NCBI RefSeq assembly: GCF_015291745.1
Contig: NZ_CP030059.1
Location: 3,561,501-3,625,500 of the forward strand
Length of the DNA: 64,000 bases
From: Bradyrhizobium sp. CCBAU 53351
GTDB taxonomy: Bacteria; Pseudomonadota; Alphaproteobacteria; Rhizobiales; Xanthobacteraceae
Reading direction: 5' to 3'
Positions 56,121 through 64,000 of the stretch are shown here, one piece after another (position 1 is the stretch's first letter; each line of letters opens with the position of its first letter). Under the pieces are notes generated by a model. It had not been told where the DNA came from. It searched no databases and saw only the letters and a program-made list of their open reading frames with translations. Both the position numbers and the translations under genes were made by a program.

Positions 56121-57542
56121 CTACCGCCTGAAGAAGGATGTCAGTGTCGATGCCGCCGACGCCGTCTCCGGCTTGGCCGGTGCTGGCGGCGCTGCGGGCG
56201 GTGGCGCGGGCTCCTCGCGCTTCGACGATCGCTTTGAGGAATAGCTGCGGCGGCGCTGCGGCTTCTCGGGCTTGGCGCTGGGCGCGGGCGCAGTTTCGGC
56301 TTGCGGGGCCGCGTCCTGGTTTTTCTCCGTGTTCTTCTCTTGAACCCTGTCCTGAGACTTTTCCTGTCCCTTCTCCGCCTTTTCCGAGCCGCGCATCGAC
56401 AGGCGCTGGCCGTCGAACACGGTGGTCTCGCAATGACGGTTGCTCTCGGCGAGGCTCGCGCAGAATTTCGCGGCGGCGGCGGCGTTGACCAGGGGGCCGG
56501 CGCCGAGGCGGAGCTGCATGCCGAGCCCGGTATTGCCTTCCTTGATCATGATGATCGGTCGCAGCGCCGCGATTTCCGGATTGGATTTGCTCACGCCGCG
56601 CCAGAGCGCGCGCAGGCCGTCCACCGAATTGGCACCGCCGAGATCGATCGCGAAGCGCGTCTGCTGAACCGCGATCGCGGGGGAGTCGCTCTCGGTTGCT
56701 TCCGCTGGCTTGGCGGCTGCCACGACGGCTTCGGTCGGACCGGGTGTCGGCTCGATCTTCTTCTCGGCAGCCTTCTCGTTGGTCTCCGGCTGCATCAATT
56801 TCGATGCGGCCGGATCGGGCGGCGCCATGATCGACTTGGACGGTACCAGCGAGACGGCCGGCAAAGCTGAAGTCATGGAAGGCGACTGCTGCACCAGCGA
56901 GGCGGCAGCGGCAGTCTGCGGCGGCGGGCTCGACGGGTCCTTTGCAACTTCCTTCAGCGTGTCCCTGGATGCTTCCTTGGAAGTATCTCTGGACGTGTCC
57001 TTGGACGTGTCCTTGGAGGTGTCCTTGGACGGCTCCTTGGCGGCCTCGGTCCGAGGCTTGTCGGCGGCGGCAGCTGGCGTCGAGGCTACCGGTGCGACGC
57101 TCGGGGCTGCGGGCCCGGCATCCTGTGCCTTACCGGCCTGCGGTGCCGCAGTGGTCTGCTTGGCGATGGCGCCGGTGACGGAATCGAGCCCTTGCTCCAG
57201 CACGGTGACGCGCGAATACAGTCGGTCGCGATCGGTATTCAGCGTCTCGATGGCTGCAGTGAGCCGGCGAGCCTCGTTCTGGCTCTCCCTGGTGAGCAGC
57301 TGGAGCCGGTCGGCCTGACGCGCCAGATCGGCGGACGCAACCTGGTCGCGCCGCCAGCCGAGCTGAGCCTGATTGGCCATGACCGCGATGGTGACGGCGG
57401 CAACGGCCGCCACGCCCCACGAGCCGAGCCGCCACATCATGCGGCGATCGAACGCGCCTTCCTCAGCCACAAGTCCGGAGAATAGCCCGCCGGTCTCCTT
57501 GGTGCCGAAGGCATCCGCCAATGGGTCGGAATCCTTTGCCAT
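56121..57542 (-). CDS. Membrane-anchored SPOR-like protein
   Basis: 473 residues from the ATG at 57542. A polar N-terminus, one membrane helix (LGSWGVAAVAAVTIAVMA near 40-57), a coiled coil (RLQLLTRESQNEARRLTAAIE), then a long disordered Pro/Ala/Lys part. It includes a tandem block KDTSKDTSKDTSRDTSKEAS near 175-195. The end has a SPOR-like fold: TRFAIDLGGANSVDGLRALW through AAAKFCASLAESNRHC, which would bind denuded glycan at the septum. The tail is very basic (RRRSYSSKRSSKRE). Probable cell-division or envelope role. Confidence 0.75.
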   Translation of the reverse strand: MAKDSDPLADAFGTKETGGLFSGLVAEEGAFDRRMMWRLGSWGVAAVAAVTIAVMANQAQLGWRRDQVASADLARQADRLQLLTRESQNEARRLTAAIETLNTDRDRLYSRVTVLEQGLDSVTGAIAKQTTAAPQAGKAQDAGPAAPSVAPVASTPAAAADKPRTEAAKEPSKDTSKDTSKDTSRDTSKEASRDTLKEVAKDPSSPPPQTAAAASLVQQSPSMTSALPAVSLVPSKSIMAPPDPAASKLMQPETNEKAAEKKIEPTPGPTEAVVAAAKPAEATESDSPAIAVQQTRFAIDLGGANSVDGLRALWRGVSKSNPEIAALRPIIMIKEGNTGLGMQLRLGAGPLVNAAAAAKFCASLAESNRHCETTVFDGQRLSMRGSEKAEKGQEKSQDRVQEKNTEKNQDAAPQAETAPAPSAKPEKPQRRRSYSSKRSSKREEPAPPPAAPPAPAKPETASAASTLTSFFRR

Positions 57543-57711
57543 GAACGTTAAGTGCCCAGCCCCGAAGCTTCCCCGAATCAATCAGGGAACATTAACAGGA
57601 AAACCCCGTCGCACTTGAATTCCGGGCGTTTGCGGGGGTAGCAAGGCGAGACCCTTTGCGGGTGGCCCGCCCGTCGCGCCAAATGATTCGGCCGTATCTG
57701 ACAGGATTTCG

Positions 57712-59067
57712 ATGACCGCCCGTTCCAGCCTCACGATCGTGCTCGCCGCCGGCGAAGGCACGCGCATGCGATCGAGCCTGCCGAAAGTGCTGCATCCGGT
57801 CGCTCACCAGACGCTGCTGGCCCATGTGCTCGGCGCCGCTCCCAAGGGAACCGGTAGCTCGCTCGCGGTCGTGATCGGTCCCGACCACCAGGCGGTCGCG
57901 GACGAGGCCAAGCGCGTCAGGCCCGACGCACTCACCTTCGTGCAGGCCGAGCGGCTCGGCACCGCGCATGCGGTGCTGGCGGCGCGCGAGGCGATCGCGC
58001 GAGGCGCGGACGATCTTCTGATCGCCTTCGGCGATACGCCGCTGATTTCGGCCGAGACCTTTGCGCGGCTGCGCGCGCCGCTCGCCAAGGGCGCTGCGAT
58101 CGCCGCGCTCGGTTTTCGCGCTGCCGATCCCACGGGTTACGGCCGCTTCATCGTCGAAGGCGACCGCCTCGTCGCGATCCGCGAGCAGGCCGACGCCAGC
58201 GAAGCCGAACGCAAGATCGATCTGTGCAATGCCGGCGTGATGGCGATCGACGGCCGCCGGGCGCTCCAAATCCTTGGGCAAATCGGCAACGCCAATTCCA
58301 AGGGCGAATATTATCTGACGGACGCGGTCGAAATCGTCCGCAAGCAGGGATGGGAGTCCGTGGTGATCGAGACCAGCGAGGACGAGGTGCGGGGCATCAA
58401 TACCAAGGCGCAGCTTGCGGAAGCGGAGGGCGTGATGCAGGCGCGGCTGCGCAAGGCGGCGATGGAAGCCGGCGTCACGCTGATCGCGCCGGAGACGGTT
58501 TATCTCGCCGCCGACACCGTGTTCGGCAAGGACGTCACCATCGAGCCGTTCGTGGTGATCGGCCCCGGCGTGTCGATCGCCGACGGCACCGTGATCCATT
58601 CCTTCTCGCACATCGTGCAGACGACGCTCGGCAAGAACGTCTCGATCGGTCCCTATGCGCGGCTGCGGCCCGGCACCTCGCTCGGCGACGGTGCGCGGAT
58701 CGGCAATTTCGTGGAGACCAAGGCGGCGACGCTGGAGGCGGGCGTCAAGGTCAATCATCTCTCCTATATCGGCGATGCCACCGTGGGCGCCAATTCCAAC
58801 ATCGGCGCCGGCACCATCACCTGCAACTACGACGGCTTCAAGAAGCACAAGACGGTGATCGGGCAGGGCGCCTTCGTCGGCACCAATTCCTCGCTGGTCG
58901 CGCCGGTGAAGATCGGCAACGGCGCCTATATCGGCTCGGGCTCGGTGATCACGCGCGATGTGCCCGACGACGCCATGGCGCTGGAGCGCAACCAGCAGAC
59001 CATCCGGGAAGGCGGCGCGGCGCGCTACCGCGAGATGAAGACGGGCGGCAAGAAGCCGGAGAAGTAG
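57712..59067 (+). CDS. glmU: Bifunctional GlcNAc-1-P uridyltransferase / GlcN-1-P acetyltransferase
   Basis: 451 residues, the normal size. The uridyltransferase half begins with [21 protein letters not shown] and has AFGDTPLI and GYGRFI. The left-handed beta-helix acetyltransferase half follows, with [22 protein letters not shown], and the [19 protein letters not shown] catalytic region. GlmU makes UDP-GlcNAc, the precursor of peptidoglycan and lipopolysaccharide. glmS, the first enzyme of the pathway, is two small genes downstream on the same strand. Confidence 0.97.
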   Translation: MTARSSLTIVLAAGEGTRMRSSLPKVLHPVAHQTLLAHVLGAAPKGTGSSLAVVIGPDHQAVADEAKRVRPDALTFVQAERLGTAHAVLAAREAIARGADDLLIAFGDTPLISAETFARLRAPLAKGAAIAALGFRAADPTGYGRFIVEGDRLVAIREQADASEAERKIDLCNAGVMAIDGRRALQILGQIGNANSKGEYYLTDAVEIVRKQGWESVVIETSEDEVRGINTKAQLAEAEGVMQARLRKAAMEAGVTLIAPETVYLAADTVFGKDVTIEPFVVIGPGVSIADGTVIHSFSHIVQTTLGKNVSIGPYARLRPGTSLGDGARIGNFVETKAATLEAGVKVNHLSYIGDATVGANSNIGAGTITCNYDGFKKHKTVIGQGAFVGTNSSLVAPVKIGNGAYIGSGSVITRDVPDDAMALERNQQTIREGGAARYREMKTGGKKPEK

Positions 59068-59114
59068 GCGGCCGCGTGCCGATTGCTGTTCGGTGTTGCC
59101 AAGGCGACGCGCTC

Positions 59115-59300
59115 ATGGATGAGGACTTCGTCGACGATCCGATCGCATTCCTCGTCAAGCACGTCGTCATGCCGCCCGGACGATGGGTGTTGGAACAGTT
59201 CGGCGAGCGCGACCCGACCGAGATCGCATCCCTGGTCACCGGGCTGACGTTCTGGGCGTCCGTCGTTTTCCTCGTGTTCGCCCTGGTTCTCGGGTGGTGA
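59115..59300 (+). CDS. Small membrane protein (61 aa)
   Basis: 61 residues from the ATG at 59115. A polar acidic start (MDEDFVDDPIAFLVKHVVMP) leads to one C-terminal membrane helix (TGLTFWASVVFLVFALVLGW). It lies 47 bases after glmU. No family recognised. A small tail-anchored protein is the best description. Confidence 0.65.
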   Translation: MDEDFVDDPIAFLVKHVVMPPGRWVLEQFGERDPTEIASLVTGLTFWASVVFLVFALVLGW

Positions 59301-59308
59301 GGCGTCCG

Positions 59309-59527
59309 CTATTCGTCGTCGGCGAATTCGGAGAAGATCGCGCGGGTCAGGCGCCAGCCGCGCGGCTTGGCGCGCTTGACCGGCTCGCCTTCCGGATGCT
59401 TCAGGAAGACCGGCTTGCTTTCCTTGCCGCGCTGGGGCGGCGGCCAATGCGCAAGGTGCGTGCCCGTGGTCTCGCTGGCGCGCACGGACATCGATGACAG
59501 ACCTTTGCGGTCGGACGAGCCTTTCAT
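59309..59527 (-). CDS. Conserved hypothetical protein
   Basis: 72 residues from the ATG at 59527. Basic, disordered at the start (MKGSSDRKGLSSMSVRASET), then PPPQRGKESKPVFLKHPEGE and KRAKPRGWRLTRAIFSEFADDE. A CDS on the opposite strand to glmU and glmS. The composition looks like a real short protein with low complexity. Function unknown. Confidence 0.6.
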   Translation of the reverse strand: MKGSSDRKGLSSMSVRASETTGTHLAHWPPPQRGKESKPVFLKHPEGEPVKRAKPRGWRLTRAIFSEFADDE

Positions 59528-59748
59528 GGCTTTGCTCTCCTGCACCGGAATCGTTGGTCAAACATGTTGACAACAAGTTAACGCGCGCGGTTTAACGCCG
59601 GCCAATTCGACGCAGGCGAAGCTCAGGTCGCGGTCCAGGCTGTCTCAATCCGCAATAATTATTGAGTATATGGTTCCTTGGGAATTTCGCTAAAAACCGG
59701 GCGCGTCGTTTAGGCGATTTTTCGACGATTTGGGGGATAGTGATCCGC

Positions 59749-61575
<1,827 letters not shown>

Positions 61576-61659
61576 GCAGACGGGATATCAGGCGGTCGCG
61601 GTCTTCCAAAACCTGCTAGAAGACCCTAGCTTGTATGCTGCGACCGACCTGGAACCCGA

Positions 61660-62430
61660 ATGAACCCCCGCGACGACGCGCCTGCGCCTCTTGATCCCCT
61701 GCCGGAACCGCATACCGGCCTGATGGGCCGCTTCCGCAATTACTTTCTGACCGGCCTCGTCGTCACAGGGCCGATCGCCATCACGCTGTATCTGGTGTGG
61801 TGGTTCGTCACCTGGGTCGACGGCGTGGTGCGGCCGTTCGTGCCGCTGGCCTACCGGCCGGAGACGTATTTGCCCTACGTCATTCCCGGCTGGGGACTGG
61901 TTGTCGCATTCTTCACGCTCACACTGGTCGGCTTCCTCGCGGCTAACCTGATCGGCCGCACGCTCGTTGACGTCGGCGAAACGTTTCTTGGCCGGATCCC
62001 GGCCGTGCGCGCCATCTACCGTGGCCTGAAACAGGTGTTCGAGACGCTGTTCTCGGGCAAGGGCTCGAGCTTCCGGAAAGTGGGCCTGGTCGAGTTTCCC
62101 TCGCCGGGCATGTGGTCGATCGTGCTGATCTCGCAATCGCCGAATGAAGAGGTCGCGCGTAGCCTGCCGGGGCAGGAGGAGCACGTCTCGGTGTTCCTGC
62201 CGTGCTCGCCGAACCCGACCACCGGGTTCTTCTTCTATGTGCCCAAGAGCAAGATCGTCGAGGTCGATATGAGCACGGAGGATGCCGCGACGCTGATCAT
62301 GTCGGCCGGCGTGGTGCAGCCCGGCTCGGCACCAGATCCGAAGAAGGCCGCGGCGCTTGCCGGCATGGCGAATGCCGCGCGCATCGCCAATGCGTCGACG
62401 ATTCGGCCCGAGCCTGCGAAGGTGGAGTAG
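61660..62430 (+). CDS. DUF502 membrane protein
   Basis: 256 residues. Two membrane helices: FLTGLVVTGPIAITLYLVWWF near 30-50 and LVVAFFTLTLVGFLAANLIG near 80-100. The DUF502 hallmarks are PAVRAIYRGLKQVFETLFS, FPSPGMWSIVLISQS and TTGFFFYVPKSKI. A soluble domain follows. Families with this layout are widespread and often near recG or mfd. Its role is unknown; it follows glmS by 84 bases. Confidence 0.9.
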   Translation: MNPRDDAPAPLDPLPEPHTGLMGRFRNYFLTGLVVTGPIAITLYLVWWFVTWVDGVVRPFVPLAYRPETYLPYVIPGWGLVVAFFTLTLVGFLAANLIGRTLVDVGETFLGRIPAVRAIYRGLKQVFETLFSGKGSSFRKVGLVEFPSPGMWSIVLISQSPNEEVARSLPGQEEHVSVFLPCSPNPTTGFFFYVPKSKIVEVDMSTEDAATLIMSAGVVQPGSAPDPKKAAALAGMANAARIANASTIRPEPAKVE

Positions 62431-62530
62431 GGCCATTCCCGCGCGGGATGGCCGCCGGTCACGCTGCGTTCGCATCCTCTGCTATTCTCCGGTGACCTGA
62501 GCGCCTCGCTCGGAATTCGATCTGGAGTGC

Positions 62531-63391
62531 ATGATGTCCAAAACCATCGCGATCCTCGCGCCCGGCGCCATGGGCAGCGCCGTCGCCCGCCGTCTCAGCG
62601 AGCATGGCGCGCGGGTGTTGACGTCCTTGAAAGGGCGGAGCGAGGCGACGAAAAAGCGCGCAGCAGACGCCGGCATGATCGGCGCCGAGGACGAGGCGAT
62701 TGCGGACGCCGACATCATTCTTTCGATCGTGCCGCCGGGTGAAGCCGTCGCGCTGGCCGAGCGGCTGGCGGCGCTGATCGTCAGGCGTGAGAACAAGCCC
62801 ATCGTCGTGGATTGCAACGCCGTCAACGTCGACACCGTACGTGGGATCGAGGAGATCATCGGCTCGGCGCAGGCGCCGTTCGTCGATGGCGGGATCATCG
62901 GCTTTCCGCCGCAGCCGGGCGGTAAAAGTCCTGCGTTCTACGTGTCCGGCGAGCACGCCAAAGACGTCGCGGTACTCAAGGATTTCGGGCTCGACGTGCG
63001 GATCGTCGAGGGCCCGGTCGGCGCGGCGTCCGCTCTGAAAATGTCCTATGCCGGCATCGTCAAGGGCCTCGCCGGCATCGGCTCAGCCATGGTGGTCGCG
63101 GCCACGAAAGCGGGCGCGGCCGATGCGCTGCGCGACGAGCTGGCACTGAGCCAACCCGCGATCCTGGCCCGGCTGGAGGTCGCGCTGCCGGACATGATTC
63201 CGAAAGCCTATCGCTGGGTCGCGGAGATGCGGGAGATTTCCGGTTTCCTCGGGCCCGACCATCCGGCCAGCCAGATCTACGAGGGCTTTGCACGCTGGTT
63301 CGAGCATCTGGCGGAAGACGCGAAGGGCGAGGCGGTGGATGCCGAGCTGATGAAGACATTCGCCGCGGGGATCGCGCGGACCAAATCCTGA
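62531..63391 (+). CDS. NAD(P)-dependent 3-hydroxyacid-type oxidoreductase (DUF1932)
   Basis: 286 residues; start at ATG 62531 or the next ATG, three bases later. N-terminal Rossmann fold: IAILAPGAMGSAVARRLSEHG, with VPPGEAVALAERL and NAVNVDTVRGIEEI. The C-terminal helical domain is the DUF1932 type (GAASALKMSYAGIVKGLAGI has the catalytic Lys position). Such enzymes oxidise beta-hydroxyacids or related compounds. Substrate unknown; no operon partner. Confidence 0.85.
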   Translation: MMSKTIAILAPGAMGSAVARRLSEHGARVLTSLKGRSEATKKRAADAGMIGAEDEAIADADIILSIVPPGEAVALAERLAALIVRRENKPIVVDCNAVNVDTVRGIEEIIGSAQAPFVDGGIIGFPPQPGGKSPAFYVSGEHAKDVAVLKDFGLDVRIVEGPVGAASALKMSYAGIVKGLAGIGSAMVVAATKAGAADALRDELALSQPAILARLEVALPDMIPKAYRWVAEMREISGFLGPDHPASQIYEGFARWFEHLAEDAKGEAVDAELMKTFAAGIARTKS

Positions 63392-63403
63392 TCCGGATTG
63401 CGT

Positions 63404-63925
63404 TCACTCGCCGTTTGCTGAGACCGAGTCCAGAAAGCCCTGAATGTCCCGGTCGCGCCTCAGGCGCAGGACGGGGACATCGGGGCCGTACTGAAGACGT
63501 TCGGCCTCGATGACGGGCACGCGCTCGGTGTCGTAGCGCCATGCCTCCTGCATCAGCTTCCAGTCGAACTGTTCCGGGCATCCCTCCGGCAGATCGGGCC
63601 GCCTCGTATCGCGATCGAACGCCGAGCGCCAGAGAATGCGCCACAGGCAGAGCCAGCGCGGACGGTCGATGACAACGAGAATATCGGCGCGTGCGATCGT
63701 GAGATCGAAGGCCAGATCCGAGAAGCTGCCGTCGACGACCCAGGCGTCGCCGGCGATGGCTTCAGTGACACGTGCCCGAAAGCTCGCCTTGTCCGATGGC
63801 TTCCAGCCCGGCCGCCAATAGAGCACGTCGAGATGCACCACGGGCAGGCCGAGCTTGCGCCCGAGACTCAGGGCGAGGCTCGTCTTTCCGCTGCCCTGGG
63901 AGCCAACGACAATGATCCGGCGCAT
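63404..63925 (-). CDS. P-loop NTPase, adenylate-kinase-like (topology modulation/FlaR type)
   Basis: 173 residues. Walker A is GSQGSGKTSLA at residues 8-18. The following HLDVLYWRPGWKPSD segment and WVVDGSFSDLAFDLTIARADILVVIDRPRW are typical of DNA topology modulation protein FlaR-related P-loop kinases. A lid-like LWRILWRSAFDRDTRRP follows. Substrate unknown. Convergent with the oxidoreductase gene; stops are 12 bases apart. Confidence 0.85.
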   Translation of the reverse strand: MRRIIVVGSQGSGKTSLALSLGRKLGLPVVHLDVLYWRPGWKPSDKASFRARVTEAIAGDAWVVDGSFSDLAFDLTIARADILVVIDRPRWLCLWRILWRSAFDRDTRRPDLPEGCPEQFDWKLMQEAWRYDTERVPVIEAERLQYGPDVPVLRLRRDRDIQGFLDSVSANGE

Positions 63926-64000
63926 CGCGAGAAGGTTTCACGAAAGCGGCCGCGGCGGAAGGGGCGGTCTGCTACAACAGCTTTATCCAAGCCGTCACGG

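Noticed and set aside
59528..59748. A glmS ribozyme riboswitch upstream of glmS
   Set aside because: That riboswitch is confined to Firmicutes-type genomes and no matching structure is seen.

Overview
The window is a GC-rich stretch of alphaproteobacterial chromosome, most likely from Bradyrhizobium or a close relative. I base this on the codon bias, on the three-gene ndvB-ndvD-ndvC set for cyclic beta-(1,3),(1,6)-glucan known from Bradyrhizobium japonicum, on GAAC-N7-GAAC SOS boxes, on many small secreted or Zn-ribbon proteins of Bradyrhizobium type, and on several short interspersed repeats that recur in those genomes. The species call is inference; no search was run.

Layout. 1-8.8 kb: small accessory genes (GNAT, lipoprotein, secreted protein), an acyl-CoA synthetase followed directly by a PCC-domain protein, a free-standing ATPase, a repeat-filled gap, an MxaD-like/beta-propeller pair, a HAD phosphatase, and a deletion scar of a toxin-antitoxin locus. 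8.8-19 kb: uvrA and ssb (each with an SOS box), an outer-membrane barrel protein, gyrA and kup. 19-31 kb: coaD, two cyclophilins around a TonB-C-like protein, a PIN-domain two-gene module, queA, asd preceded by a threonine-rich leader peptide and terminator, a PepSY protein, a TetR regulator and a patatin lipoprotein sharing a palindromic operator, tgt, cysK and an orphan BrnA-like antitoxin. 31-41 kb: a secreted caspase-fold protein, a DMT transporter, RidA, many small secreted or Zn-ribbon proteins, an AI-2E-family permease and a NUDIX protein. 41-45 kb: a possible small RNA behind a perfect CRP-type palindrome, then a long Mfd-like helicase.

45-49.4 kb: small hypotheticals, then the remains of an island at a tRNA-Lys gene: 5'-damaged hicB, two less GC-rich hypotheticals (one with a HEPN-like RNxxxH motif) and a truncated tyrosine integrase. 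49.4-55 kb: ndvB and ndvD on the minus strand, ndvC on the plus strand. 55-64 kb: small membrane proteins, MgtC-like protein, a SPOR-like protein, glmU and glmS (UDP-GlcNAc supply), a DUF502 membrane protein, an NAD(P)-binding oxidoreductase and a small P-loop protein.

How the genes connect. DNA repair is represented by uvrA, ssb and the Mfd-like helicase; the queuosine pathway by queA and tgt; cell-envelope sugar supply by glmU and glmS; periplasmic glucan by ndvBDC. The most notable regulatory reading is a putative threonine attenuator in front of asd. A second is a small TetR regulon: the patatin-tetR pair and the PepSY gene carry near-identical 19-bp operators. Four toxin-antitoxin-like traces lie in the window: the DUF433/DUF5615 scar, the PIN pair, orphan BrnA and damaged HicB.
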